Assembly (NCBI RefSeq): GCF_006152115.1 | Contig: NZ_VDFU01000001.1 | Location: 248,001-312,000 of the forward strand | DNA length: 64,000 nucleotides | Source of the DNA: Rubellimicrobium rubrum | Lineage (GTDB): Bacteria; Pseudomonadota; Alphaproteobacteria; Rhodobacterales; Rhodobacteraceae | Direction of reading: 5' to 3' | Notes under the pieces: generated by a model | Database searches by the model: none | The model's input: only the letters and a program-made list of their open reading frames with translations | What the model was told of the DNA's origin: nothing | Part shown: positions 36,964 to 45,588 of the stretch, piece by piece | How the letters are laid out: each line of letters starts with the position of its first letter | Numbering within the stretch: position 1 is the first letter of the stretch | Program-made: the position numbers and the translations under genes

Positions 36964-39900
36964 ATGCCCGAGTTCAAGAAGATCCTGATCGCCAACCGCG
37001 GCGAGATCGCCATCCGCGTCATGCGGGCCGCCAACGAAATGGGCAAGAGAACGGTCGCGGTCTATGCGGAGGAGGACAAGCTGGGCCTCCACCGCTTCAA
37101 GGCGGATGAAGCCTACCGCATCGGCGAGGGGCTGGGGCCCGTGCAGGCCTATCTGTCGATCCCCGAGATCATTCGCGTGGCCAGAATGTCGGGCGCGGAC
37201 GCAATCCACCCGGGCTACGGCCTGCTATCCGAGAACCCAGACCTCGTGGACGCCTGCGAGGCCGAGGGCATCGTCTTCATCGGCCCGACCGCCGCGACGA
37301 TGCGGGCGCTGGGCGACAAGGCCAGCGCACGGCGCGTGGCCATCCAGGCCGGCGTTCCCGTGATCCCCGCGACCGAGGTCCTGGGCGACGACATGGCGGT
37401 GATCAAGCGCCAGGCGGCCCAGACCGGCTACCCTCTTATGCTCAAGGCGTCCTGGGGCGGCGGCGGACGTGGCATGCGCCCGATCCTCTCGGAGGAGGAG
37501 TTGGCAACCAAGGTTCTCGAAGGCCGTCGCGAGGCCGAGGCCGCCTTCGGCAACGGCGAGGGATACCTTGAAAAGATGATCCTGCGCGCCCGCCACGTGG
37601 AGGTGCAGATCCTGGGCGACAAGCAGGGCAACATCTACCACCTGTGGGAGCGGGACTGCTCGGTCCAGCGGCGCAACCAGAAGGTTGTGGAGCGGGCCCC
37701 TGCCCCATACCTGACCCAAGCTCAACGGGACGAGGTCTGCGAACTGGCCGTCCGCCTGACCCGCGCGGTAAACTACGAATGCGCGGGAACCGTCGAGTTC
37801 CTGATGGATATGGACTCGGAGAAGTTCTACTTCATCGAGGTCAACCCGCGGGTTCAGGTCGAGCACACGGTGACCGAGGAAGTCACCGGCATCGACATCG
37901 TCCGCGCGCAGATCCTGATCGAGGAAGGCAAGTCGCTGGCTGAAGCGACCGGCGTCGCACGGCAGGAGGATGTGAAGCTCGACGGCCACGCGCTCCAGTG
38001 CCGGGTCACGACCGAAGACCCGCTCAACAACTTCATCCCCGACTACGGCCGCATCCAGATGTACCGGTCCGCTACCGGTCCAGGTATCCGGCTCGACGGC
38101 GGCACGGCCTATTCGGGCGCGGTCATCACGCGCTACTACGACTCGCTCCTCACCAAGGTGACGGCGCGGGCCCCCACGCCCGAGATGGCCATCGCCCGAA
38201 TGGACCGCGCCCTGCGCGAGTTCCGCATCCGGGGCGTGTCGACGAACATCGATTTCGTCATCAACCTGCTCAAGCACCCGACCTTCCTGTCGAACCAGTA
38301 TACGACCAAGTTCATCGACACGACGTCCGAGTTGTTCCAGTTCGCCCATAGGCAGGACCGGGCGACCAAGATCCTGACCTACATCGCCGACATCACGGTG
38401 AACGGCCACCCCGAGACGGCGGGCCGCGCCAAGCCTTCCGCCGATGCCCGAAAAGCGCGGCCTCCGGTGCAGGCGCTGGGGACCTGGCAGGCCGGGACAC
38501 GGCAACTGCTGGACGAACAGGGCCCCAAAGCCGTCGCGGACTGGATGAAAGCTCAGACCCGGCTCCTGATCACCGACACCACGATGCGGGACGGGCACCA
38601 GTCGCTGCTGGCCACCCGGATGCGGTCGATCGACATGATCAACGCGGCGCCGGCTTATGCTCAGTTGATGCCGGGGCTCTTCAGCGTCGAATGCTGGGGG
38701 GGCGCCACCTTTGACGTGGCATACCGCTTCCTGCAGGAATGCCCGTGGCAGCGGCTGCGCGACATTCGCGAGCGGATGCCCAACATCCTGACGCAGATGC
38801 TGCTGCGGGCCTCGAACGGGGTGGGTTACACCAACTACCCTGACAACGTCGTTCGTGCTTTCGTGGCCCAGGCGGCCAAGTCGGGCGTGGACGTGTTCCG
38901 CGTCTTCGACTCGCTCAATTGGGTCCCGAACATGCGTGTCGCGATGGACGCCGTGGTCGAGGCCAACAAGATCTGCGAGGCGGCGATCTGCTACACGGGC
39001 GACATCCTCGACCCTGACCGCGCCAAGTACGATCTCAGGTACTATGTGGCGATGGCCAAGGAGTTGGAGGCAGCCGGAGCTCATGTCCTGGGCCTCAAGG
39101 ACATGGCCGGGCTTCTCAAGGCCCCGGCGGCGCGCGTGCTGGTCAAGGCACTCAAGGAAGAGGTCGATCTTCCGATCCATTTCCACACTCACGACACTTC
39201 GGGCGCGGCTGCGGCGACCATCTTGGCCGCATCGGATGCCGGCGTGGATGCGGTGGACGCGGCCATGGACGCCTTCTCGGGCGGGACCTCGCAGGCCTGT
39301 CTGGGATCGGTCGTGGAAGCGCTGCGTCATACGGAGCGTGACACCGGGCTCGACATCGCGGCGATCCGCCGGATCAGCAACTACTGGGAGGCCGTGCGCG
39401 GCCAGTACTGCGCGTTCGAGTCCAGCCTGCAGGCTCCCGCGTCAGAGGTCTACCTTCACGAGATGCCAGGCGGGCAGTTCACGAACCTCAAGGCGCAGGC
39501 ACGCAGCCTGGGCCTGGAGGAGCGGTGGCACGAGGTCGCCCAGGCTTATGCCGACGCCAACATGATGTTCGGTGACATCGTCAAGGTGACCCCCTCCTCC
39601 AAGGTGGTGGGGGATATGGCGCTGATGATGGTCGCCCAAGGCCTGAGTCGCGCGCAGGTGGAGGACCCGGCCGTCGAGGTGGCGTTCCCCGACTCCGTCG
39701 TGGACATGCTCAGGGGCAATCTCGGCCAGCCCCCCGGTGGCTGGCCGGAGGGCATCCAAAGAAAGGTGCTCAAAGGCGAGCCTGCTTCGACGGAACGTCC
39801 CGGCGCGCATATGCCCCCGGTGGACCTGGAGGCGATGCGCGAGAAGGTCTCCAGGGATCTCGGGATGCCGTCGCTGGATGATGAGGACCTGAACGGCTAT

Positions 39901-40407
39901 CTCATGTATCCCAAGGTGTTTTCGGACTACATGGGCCGCCACAAGACCTACGGCCCGGTCCGCGTCCTGCCGACCCGGACGTTCTTCTACGGCATGGAGC
40001 CGGGGGAGGAGATCAGCGCCGAGATCGGTCCCGGCAAGACCCTGGAGATCCGGCTTCAGGCTGTGGGCGACACGACGCCCGAAGGGGACGTCCGCGTCTT
40101 CTTCGAACTGAACGGTTTGCCGCGGACGATCCGGGTGCCTGACCGTTCCGCTGCCGCCACCGCAAGCCGCCGACCCAAGGCCGAGGCTGGGAACTCCCTC
40201 CATATCGGCGCACCGATGCCGGGCGTCGTGGCGACCGTGGCCGCGCAGGCCGGCAAGCCGGTCAAGGCTGGGGACCTTCTCCTCACCATTGAGGCCATGA
40301 AGATGGAAACCGGCATCCACGCAGACCGCGACGGCACGATCAAGGCCGTCCATGTCCAGCCTGGCGCGCAGGTCGATGCCAAGGACCTGCTGGTGGAGTT
40401 GTCATAG
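36964..40407 (+). CDS. pyc: pyruvate carboxylase
   Basis: A 1147-aa biotin enzyme that carboxylates pyruvate to oxaloacetate for anaplerosis. Domains in order: biotin carboxylase (KKILIANRGEIAIRVM at the N-terminus, SWGGGGRGMRP ATP-grasp loop, FIEVNPRVQVEHTVTEEVTG), carboxyltransferase with the metal/pyruvate site LLITDTTMRDGHQSLLATR and FHTHDTSGAA, the allosteric/linker region, and the C-terminal biotinyl domain with the lysine in EAMKMETG. A GGAG site lies 6 nt upstream. Single-chain, full-length form. Confidence 0.97.
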   Translation: MPEFKKILIANRGEIAIRVMRAANEMGKRTVAVYAEEDKLGLHRFKADEAYRIGEGLGPVQAYLSIPEIIRVARMSGADAIHPGYGLLSENPDLVDACEAEGIVFIGPTAATMRALGDKASARRVAIQAGVPVIPATEVLGDDMAVIKRQAAQTGYPLMLKASWGGGGRGMRPILSEEELATKVLEGRREAEAAFGNGEGYLEKMILRARHVEVQILGDKQGNIYHLWERDCSVQRRNQKVVERAPAPYLTQAQRDEVCELAVRLTRAVNYECAGTVEFLMDMDSEKFYFIEVNPRVQVEHTVTEEVTGIDIVRAQILIEEGKSLAEATGVARQEDVKLDGHALQCRVTTEDPLNNFIPDYGRIQMYRSATGPGIRLDGGTAYSGAVITRYYDSLLTKVTARAPTPEMAIARMDRALREFRIRGVSTNIDFVINLLKHPTFLSNQYTTKFIDTTSELFQFAHRQDRATKILTYIADITVNGHPETAGRAKPSADARKARPPVQALGTWQAGTRQLLDEQGPKAVADWMKAQTRLLITDTTMRDGHQSLLATRMRSIDMINAAPAYAQLMPGLFSVECWGGATFDVAYRFLQECPWQRLRDIRERMPNILTQMLLRASNGVGYTNYPDNVVRAFVAQAAKSGVDVFRVFDSLNWVPNMRVAMDAVVEANKICEAAICYTGDILDPDRAKYDLRYYVAMAKELEAAGAHVLGLKDMAGLLKAPAARVLVKALKEEVDLPIHFHTHDTSGAAAATILAASDAGVDAVDAAMDAFSGGTSQACLGSVVEALRHTERDTGLDIAAIRRISNYWEAVRGQYCAFESSLQAPASEVYLHEMPGGQFTNLKAQARSLGLEERWHEVAQAYADANMMFGDIVKVTPSSKVVGDMALMMVAQGLSRAQVEDPAVEVAFPDSVVDMLRGNLGQPPGGWPEGIQRKVLKGEPASTERPGAHMPPVDLEAMREKVSRDLGMPSLDDEDLNGYLMYPKVFSDYMGRHKTYGPVRVLPTRTFFYGMEPGEEISAEIGPGKTLEIRLQAVGDTTPEGDVRVFFELNGLPRTIRVPDRSAAATASRRPKAEAGNSLHIGAPMPGVVATVAAQAGKPVKAGDLLLTIEAMKMETGIHADRDGTIKAVHVQPGAQVDAKDLLVELS

Positions 40408-40813
40408 GAACAGGGCGCAGCCGACTCGGAACAGGCGGCCCCCGACACCTTCCCTGCCTCTGATCAGTAGGCGCGACTGGGCCTCCTGGCCTGGTTGACG
40501 CGTACGGCCATGACACGAACGATGATCAAGCAGCGCAAGGTCGTCCCATAGGTTCTCTTCCGGGCCTGTCCTTTGGGAGAGCAAGCGAGGGCTCCGTGGC
40601 TGCTGTGTGCCTAGGGCGGGCCATGCATCCCACTGTCCCGTGCGTGTCCGCGGCGCTGCGTACCCGTCCTCCCGTCGAGGGGGTCGGACGGGACACAACT
40701 CTGGGTGCGTCTGAGGGGACCAGGCGCTATGGCCGTAGGAACCGGCCGCTCTTAAGGTCATTGTGGCGGCAAGCGAGCCTTAACAATGACCCTGCTGGCA
40801 ATAAGGGCCTACC
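40408..40813. other. 406-bp intergenic region between pyc and terC
   Basis: No supported gene. Frames on both strands lack a family match and a good start. The only clear structure is the inverted repeat 40756-40791 just before terC. A terminator for pyc was not recognised. Confidence 0.5.
40756..40791 (+). promoter_or_regulatory. 9-bp inverted repeat in the terC leader
   Basis: GGTCATTGT (40756-40764) and ACAATGACC (40783-40791) are perfect inverse copies separated by 18 nt, ending 22 nt before the terC ATG. It may be an operator or a leader RNA hairpin. I could not match it to the manganese-sensing yybP-ykoY riboswitch that precedes some TerC-family genes. Confidence 0.45.
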
Positions 40814-41569
40814 ATGATCGAACTTCTTTATGACCCAGCCGCCTGGGCCTCGTTCCTCACGCTGTCGGTCCTGGAGATCGTGCTGGGCGTGGACAACGTC
40901 ATTTTCCTGTCCATCATCTCGGCACGCCTGCCTGAGCATCAGCGCGCCAGAGCCCGCTTCATCGGCCTGATGCTCGCGCTCGTCATGCGGGTGCTGCTGC
41001 TGCTGTCGATCGCTTGGATCATCGGCCTCACCGAACCCTTCGTCACCATCGCGGGGTTCGAGCTGAGCTGGCGTGACGTGATCCTGATCGGAGGGGGACT
41101 CTTCCTGCTCTACAAGGGGGCTACCGAGATCTTTCAGGACGTGGAAGGCAACGGCGGTCACCATGGGGCCGAGACGGTGGTCCATGCGTCCTTTGCCGCG
41201 GTCATCGCACAGATCGTGGTCTTGGACCTCGTCTTCTCTTTGGACAGTGTCATCACCGCCGTGGGGATCGCGGACCACATCCCCGTCATGGTCGCCGCGA
41301 TCGTCTTGGCAATCCTGGTGATGATGGTCGCCGCCAATCCCATCGCCAACTTCATCGAGAACCATCCCTCGACCAAGATGCTGGCGCTGGCCTTCCTCGT
41401 GATGGTCGGGATGGCCCTCGTGGCGGACGGGTTCCACTACCACTTCGAGCGCGGGTTCATTTATGCCGCGATGGTGTTTGCCGGGGCGGTGGAAGCCTTG
41501 AACCTTTGGAAGCAGAAGCGCAGCCGGCGACTCGCGGCCCAAGCCGACCGGGGAACCCCGACGGCCTGA
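40814..41569 (+). CDS. TerC family membrane protein
   Basis: A 251-aa integral membrane protein of the TerC/Alx family, with about seven helices. The family signatures carry charged residues inside helices: LEIVLGVDNVIFLSIISARLP near the N-terminus and IVVLDLVFSLDSVITAVGIADHIPVMVAAI in the middle. TerC proteins are linked to tellurite resistance and metal (often manganese) handling at the membrane, including metalation of exported proteins. An AGG lies 8 nt upstream of the ATG. Confidence 0.93.
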   Translation: MIELLYDPAAWASFLTLSVLEIVLGVDNVIFLSIISARLPEHQRARARFIGLMLALVMRVLLLLSIAWIIGLTEPFVTIAGFELSWRDVILIGGGLFLLYKGATEIFQDVEGNGGHHGAETVVHASFAAVIAQIVVLDLVFSLDSVITAVGIADHIPVMVAAIVLAILVMMVAANPIANFIENHPSTKMLALAFLVMVGMALVADGFHYHFERGFIYAAMVFAGAVEALNLWKQKRSRRLAAQADRGTPTA

Positions 41570-41645
41570 GAACCTGACGGCAAGGTCGCGTTTTTCCCTC
41601 TTGCGGCCCTGCCCACCCCTCGGTAGATACGCCCTCACGGATCGG

Positions 41646-41720
41646 GCGGGCGTAGCTCAGGGGTAGAGCATAACCTTGCCAAGGTTAGGGTCGTGAGTTC
41701 GAATCTCATCGCCCGCTCCA
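41646..41720 (+). tRNA. tRNA-Gly(GCC), copy 1
   Basis: A 75-nt cloverleaf with encoded CCA. Acceptor GCGGGCG pairs with CGCCCGC; D arm GCTC...GAGC; anticodon arm AACCTTGCCAAGGTT with anticodon GCC; T arm GTGAG TTCGAAT CTCAT; discriminator T. Copy 2 lies 123 bp downstream and is identical. Confidence 0.97.
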
Positions 41721-41735
41721 ATCCGCAAGGCAGAC

Positions 41736-41764
41736 AAGGGCGGCTTCGGCCGCCCTTTCTGTTT
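41736..41764 (+). terminator. intrinsic terminator between the tRNA-Gly copies
   Basis: AAGGGCGGC and GCCGCCCTT form a perfect 9-bp stem with a TTCG tetraloop, followed by TCTGTTTT. It terminates tRNA copy 1, so copy 2 likely has its own promoter. Confidence 0.9.
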
Positions 41765-41843
41765 TCCGAGACCGGACTTCCTCCACTTCGGTTGCCCCTT
41801 GCAGCCCCCTTTTCCCCTCTGTAAAGAGCCCGTCACGGAGCGG

Positions 41844-41918
41844 GCGGGCGTAGCTCAGGGGTAGAGCATAACCTTGCCAAGGTTAGGGTCGTGAGTTCGA
41901 ATCTCATCGCCCGCTCCA
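41844..41918 (+). tRNA. tRNA-Gly(GCC), copy 2
   Basis: Identical over all 75 nt to copy 1, including anticodon GCC and encoded CCA. The identity extends a few bases 5' (GGGCGG...). No obvious terminator follows before the convergent SMP-30 gene at 41953. Confidence 0.97.
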
Positions 41919-41952
41919 ATTTCCGGTAGATAGGTGATGCAGCGACGGCGGC

Positions 41953-42849
41953 CTATGCTGCGCCGCGCGCGTTGACGAACACCGCATAAAGCGAGGTCGT
42001 GGCAGCCAGGAACAGGCGGTTGCCCCGCGGACCACCGAAGCAAAGATTCGCCACCCGCTCGGGCACTAGGATCTTACCCAGCAGCGTGCCATCCGGGTGG
42101 AAGACCTGGACCCCATCCGCGGCCGAGCACCAGACATGGCCGCGCGCATCGATGCGCAGCCCGTCGGGCGGCCCGGGCTCCACTTGGGCGAAGACCCGCC
42201 CCTGGTCCACTTGCCCATCCCGGATCTCGAAAACCCGGAGAACGGAGGGCACCGAAGCGTCGTGGCTCGACCCGCTCTCGGCGACGTAGAGGCGCGACTC
42301 GTCGGGCGAGAAGGCCAGGCCGTTGGGCTGGACGAACCCGGCGATCATGCGCTCGGGCTCCCTACCGCCCGGAGCAAGACGATAGACGGCGTTGGTGTCC
42401 TGCTCGGGCACGGACTCGTAGCCCTCGTAGTCCGACAGAATGCCGTAGGTCGGATCGCTGAACCACACAGCCCCGTCCCGCGTCACCACCACATCGTTGG
42501 GGGAGTTGAGCCAGCGGCCACCATAACTTTCGGCCAAGGTAGTAAGCGTCCCGTCATGTTCGGTGCGGATCAGCGAACGCGTCCCGTGGGAACAGCTCAC
42601 CAGCCGCCCTTCGCGGTCGCGGGTATGACCGTTGGTATAGCCCGCGGGCGAGCGGAAGACGGAGAGGCCCGTCCCTTCGGTCCAGCGCATGATCCGGTCG
42701 TTGGGGATGTCGCTGAGATAGAGTGCCTGATGGGCAGGGAACCAGACCGGCCCCTCGGCCCAGCGCAGGCCGGTGCCCAGATGGTCGAGATGCGCCGAGG
42801 ACTGGATCAACGCGCCGAAGCGCGGGTCGTACGTTTCGTAGATGGACAT
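41953..42849 (-). CDS. SMP-30/gluconolactonase/LRE family protein
   Basis: A 298-aa six-bladed beta-propeller of the SMP-30 family, Ca/Zn-dependent sugar lactonases. Metal and active-site regions are LRWAEGPVWF (Glu), LNSPNDVVVTRDGAVWFSDPTYG (Asn/Asp), GFVQPNGLAFSPDE and PDGLRIDARGHVWCS (Asp). Likely substrate is a sugar-acid lactone, but this is not resolvable. The start ATG 42849 follows GGAGGG, which lies within the 3' arm of a perfect hairpin (42850-42875), so translation may be regulated. The manganese catalase gene lies 57 bp upstream on the same strand. Confidence 0.9.
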   Translation of the reverse strand: MSIYETYDPRFGALIQSSAHLDHLGTGLRWAEGPVWFPAHQALYLSDIPNDRIMRWTEGTGLSVFRSPAGYTNGHTRDREGRLVSCSHGTRSLIRTEHDGTLTTLAESYGGRWLNSPNDVVVTRDGAVWFSDPTYGILSDYEGYESVPEQDTNAVYRLAPGGREPERMIAGFVQPNGLAFSPDESRLYVAESGSSHDASVPSVLRVFEIRDGQVDQGRVFAQVEPGPPDGLRIDARGHVWCSAADGVQVFHPDGTLLGKILVPERVANLCFGGPRGNRLFLAATTSLYAVFVNARGAA

Positions 42850-42875
42850 GGTCCCTCCGTCGTGACGGAGGGACC
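42850..42875 (-). promoter_or_regulatory. perfect hairpin that covers the SMP-30 gene ribosome binding site
   Basis: On the minus strand GGTCCCTCCGTC and GACGGAGGGACC are exact inverse copies separated by 2 nt, and the start ATG follows at once. The Shine-Dalgarno sequence GGAGGG is in the 3' arm, paired with CCCTCC of the 5' arm. No T-run follows, so this is not an intrinsic terminator. It looks like a translational control element. Confidence 0.7.
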
Positions 42876-42906
42876 TTAGCACTGCCTTGCAAGGAGGCGA
42901 GAGGGC

Positions 42907-43848
42907 CTAGAGCGAGCCGGCGCCCTGATGAGCGGCCTTGGTCAGCCGCTGGGCGATCTCGTAGAACTCCTCAGGGGCATAATCGGGCGAAAAGGCCGAG
43001 GGCTGACCCACGAGGTCGTGGATTCGTCCGCCGTCTGGCATGCCTTCGACAACCTCAAGCTCGCCCGGGGGGTCGGTCGGCAGGGCCATCTCGCCTTCCC
43101 AGATGCCGCGGATCGACTGGTAGTCGCCGGGCGAGAAGGTGTAGAGCCGCCGGTGCGAGCCTTCGGCCAGGTACTTTTGGCATTCGGGGATCTTGTCGAG
43201 CGGGATGTTCGGAGTGGGGAGCATCTGCTCGATGCTGACGCCGGTCAGCTTTTTCAGGGCCAGGCCGTAAGCATGGGCGTGGACGCTGCCACGAACGAGG
43301 AGATAGCCACAGACCTCGCGGCCCGTGGGATCGGACAGCGTCTCGTAGACCCGCAGCTTGTGAAGCCGCGCGCCGCATTCGAGGTGGAAGTTGTGCAGGA
43401 GGTCGAACACCACGTTGCCCGTGGTCGTCACCATGTCCACGTTCCAGGACATGGAGTTCGAGTTCACCGGCACCGCGCCGCCGCCATGCGAAAAGAAGCT
43501 CGCGGCCGAGCGGATCTCTTGCATGGCCTCGAAGGGAGCCATGGAGATGTCGCCGCCATTGCCCGAGTCATCGGCCGCAGAGTCCGGGCCGTTGTTGAGC
43601 ATGGCCACGCCGTTCGAGACCAGTTCGACATGCCCCAGTTCTTCGGCGGTGATGGCGGCCACCAGCTCGTAGAAGGGCTTCAACTTGGACTTGGAGCGGA
43701 AGTTGAAGCTCTGGAACATGTAGTTGCCGAGCGTGGACATCTCGCCGTACTTGCCGCCAAGCAGCTCCTGAAGGGCGGCACCCGCGTTGGGGTCCTGCTT
43801 CTTGGGGGGAGGTAGCTCCACTTGGAGCCGGTCGACACGCAGGAACAT
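42907..43848 (-). CDS. manganese (non-haem) catalase
   Basis: A 313-aa dimanganese catalase that breaks down hydrogen peroxide. The ligand set of the family is visible: Glu36 (KYGEMSTL), Glu70 and His73 in EELGHVEL, a Glu in HLECGARLHKLRVYE, and a His in RGSVHAHAYGLAL. The C-terminal region (SPGDYQSIRGIWEGEMAL) matches the longer bacterial forms. ATG 43848 has GGAGGG 7 nt upstream; the open frame continues upstream without family similarity. It is divergent from a YciE/YciF ferritin-like gene, suggesting a shared oxidative or envelope stress region (43849-44023). Confidence 0.93.
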   Translation of the reverse strand: MFLRVDRLQVELPPPKKQDPNAGAALQELLGGKYGEMSTLGNYMFQSFNFRSKSKLKPFYELVAAITAEELGHVELVSNGVAMLNNGPDSAADDSGNGGDISMAPFEAMQEIRSAASFFSHGGGAVPVNSNSMSWNVDMVTTTGNVVFDLLHNFHLECGARLHKLRVYETLSDPTGREVCGYLLVRGSVHAHAYGLALKKLTGVSIEQMLPTPNIPLDKIPECQKYLAEGSHRRLYTFSPGDYQSIRGIWEGEMALPTDPPGELEVVEGMPDGGRIHDLVGQPSAFSPDYAPEEFYEIAQRLTKAAHQGAGSL

Positions 43849-44023
43849 AGAAGGGCCCTCCATCTGATGGCGCGGGGGCAACGGGGCGGCTTCTGGCTGG
43901 TTCCTACGAAATTTGCCTCGCGCCAAGGCATCGGCGGCAAAGCGTCTTCGGATGATGATGGGGCGGAACAGTCGAAGGGGCGCTGCGTTCGTCAGGCTCA
44001 CGATTGACCGGATGGAGATCCCG
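43849..44023. promoter_or_regulatory. divergent control region of the catalase and YciF-like genes
   Basis: A 175-bp gap between two divergent stress-type genes must hold both promoters. I could not define a confident -35/-10 pair or a regulator site by eye. Confidence 0.4.
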
Positions 44024-44527
44024 ATGCCCGCTGCAAATTTGGAAAAGCTGTTTCATGACGGACTGCGCGACGTCTACTATGCCGAGCGCAAGGCCTTGCA
44101 GGCCTTGAAGAAACATGTCCGCGCCGCCCAGCACGCCGAACTGAAGCAGGCGTTCGAACAGCACCGCGACGAAACCGAAGGCCAGATTGAACGCCTCCAG
44201 CGCGTCTTCGAGACAATCGGCAAGCGTCCGCAAGGCAAGACCTGCGCCGCCATGGACGGCCTTGCCGAGGAAGGCGAGGAGATCATGGAAGAGTACAAGG
44301 GCTCACCGGCGGCCGATGCGGGCCTGCTCGCCGCTGCGCAAGCCATCGAGCACTATGAAATCTGCCGCTACGGCACTCTGGCGTCCTGGGCCAAGCAACT
44401 GGGCAACACGGATGCCGAGGCCCTCCTGCGCGAGACCCTGGCCGAGGAGGAGAAGACCGACCAGCTCCTGACCGAGTTGGCCGAGTCCGTCATCAACGCA
44501 GCTGCCGAGGAACAGGCAGCCGCCTGA
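44024..44527 (+). CDS. ferritin-like DUF892 protein (YciE/YciF type)
   Basis: A 167-aa four-helix-bundle protein of the YciE/YciF (DUF892) family, linked to stress responses. ATG 44024 is chosen because GGAG lies 6 nt upstream and the length matches E. coli YciF (166 aa). Carboxylate and His residues suited to a dimetal site are present: GLRDVYYAERKALQALKKH, FEQHRDETEGQIERLQRVFE, AAQAIEHYEICRYGTL and LLRETLAEEEKTDQLLTEL. Its stop is followed by a strong terminator at 44561-44590. Confidence 0.9.
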   Translation: MPAANLEKLFHDGLRDVYYAERKALQALKKHVRAAQHAELKQAFEQHRDETEGQIERLQRVFETIGKRPQGKTCAAMDGLAEEGEEIMEEYKGSPAADAGLLAAAQAIEHYEICRYGTLASWAKQLGNTDAEALLRETLAEEEKTDQLLTELAESVINAAAEEQAAA

Positions 44528-44560
44528 CCCTGCCCTTTCGGGTGGCACACCGTCGATATA

Positions 44561-44590
44561 GGCTCCGGGCAGCGCTGCCCGGAGCCTTTT
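44561..44590 (+). terminator. terminator of the YciF-like gene, overlapping the lysR leader
   Basis: GGCTCCGGGCAGC and GCTGCCCGGAGCC form a fully palindromic 26-bp sequence (about 11-bp stem with GCGC loop) followed by TTTT. The lysR ATG begins 3 nt after the T-run, and the only Shine-Dalgarno-like word for lysR (GGAG, 9 nt upstream of ATG) sits in the 3' arm. Confidence 0.85.
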
Positions 44591-44593
44591 CGC

Positions 44594-45472
44594 ATGGATC
44601 GCCTCGCCTCGGACCGGATGTTCGTTGCCGTCATGGAAGGGGGCAGCTTCGCTGCCGCCGCGCAGCGCCTTGGCACCAGTTCGGGACAGGCAAGCAAGCT
44701 GGTTGCGCGGTTGGAGGCCGAACTCGGCGTCCGCCTGCTTCACCGGACTACGCGGGCGCTTCAACCAACCGAGGCGGGCCAGACCTACTACGACCGGCTC
44801 CGGCATCTTCTGGACGAGTTGGACGTTTTGGATGCCGATGTGCGGAGCACGGGCACCACTCCACGCGGTCGCGTGCGGCTCACGGCCCCCCTGACGCTCG
44901 GCACCCTTCGTCTCGGACCGCTGCTGGCAGAGTTCGCGCAAACCTATCCGGAGGTCGGGCTGGAGGTCGACTTCACCGACCGGATCGTTCGCCTGGTCGA
45001 CGAAGGGTTCGACCTCGCGGTTCGGGTAGGACGGCCAGGCGACTCCACGTTGGTGGCCCGCAAGCTGGCGGAGGCACGCATGCTGACTGTGGCGGCCCCC
45101 GCCTATCTGGCCGCACGCGGCAGGCCCAGCGTTCCTGAGGAGCTGACCCGGCATGAGTGTGTTCTCGACACGAACTTTCGCGACCCCCATCGCTGGCACT
45201 TTGCCGGCGGAGTGCAGGTCGCGGTTGCCGGACGGCTAACCTTTTCCAACGCGGCGGTCTGCCTTGCGGCGGCCGAGGCTGGATTGGGCGTGGCCTGCAT
45301 GCCGGATTTCGTGGCGCAGGAGTCCCTCCGCGCGGGCCGGGTCGAGCGTGTCCTGATGGGCCACGAGGACACGCCGCTCGGGATCTTTGCCATGATTCCA
45401 TCGGGGCGGCATCCGGCGGCCAAGGTGCGCATGCTGGTCGAGGCTCTGGTCAAAGGGCTGCGGAACGATTGA
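44594..45472 (+). CDS. LysR family transcriptional regulator
   Basis: A 292-aa LysR-type regulator: N-terminal winged helix-turn-helix (DRMFVAVMEGGSFAAAAQRLGTSSGQASKLVARLEAELGVRLLHRTTR) and a C-terminal effector domain of the PBP2 CrgA-like type (GRVRLTAPLTLGTLRLGPLLAEFAQTYPEVGLEV...DLAVRVGR). It stands upstream of and in the same direction as a DoxX gene and a VOC dioxygenase-like gene. In E. coli the LysR protein YhaJ controls the DoxX-type gene yqjF in response to quinone-like compounds; a similar role is inferred. The ribosome binding site is buried in the preceding terminator hairpin. Confidence 0.93.
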   Translation: MDRLASDRMFVAVMEGGSFAAAAQRLGTSSGQASKLVARLEAELGVRLLHRTTRALQPTEAGQTYYDRLRHLLDELDVLDADVRSTGTTPRGRVRLTAPLTLGTLRLGPLLAEFAQTYPEVGLEVDFTDRIVRLVDEGFDLAVRVGRPGDSTLVARKLAEARMLTVAAPAYLAARGRPSVPEELTRHECVLDTNFRDPHRWHFAGGVQVAVAGRLTFSNAAVCLAAAEAGLGVACMPDFVAQESLRAGRVERVLMGHEDTPLGIFAMIPSGRHPAAKVRMLVEALVKGLRND

Positions 45473-45477
45473 ACTCC

Positions 45478-45494
45478 TTCCGCATAGGGCGGAA
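45478..45494. promoter_or_regulatory. candidate operator between lysR and doxX
   Basis: TTCCGC and GCGGAA form 6-bp arms with a 5-nt centre, just after the lysR stop and about 95 bp upstream of the doxX start. Position suits a LysR-type activator site, but the T-N11-A motif is not clear. Confidence 0.35.
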
Positions 45495-45588
45495 TGTTCT
45501 TCCAGGCGGGCGGATTATCCCCGAATTGCTTATGGTGCATATCTCCAGGGCCAGCCCTGACCGGCCACCTCAGCAAGGAAGCTTCTCC

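Noticed and set aside
40402-40761. Minus-strand 119-codon frame in the pyc-terC gap
   Set aside because: No family match, no ribosome binding site, and it begins and ends within neighbouring control or coding sequence.
40408-40813. yybP-ykoY manganese riboswitch before terC
   Set aside because: The paired helices and conserved loop sequences of that riboswitch could not be identified; only a simple inverted repeat is present.
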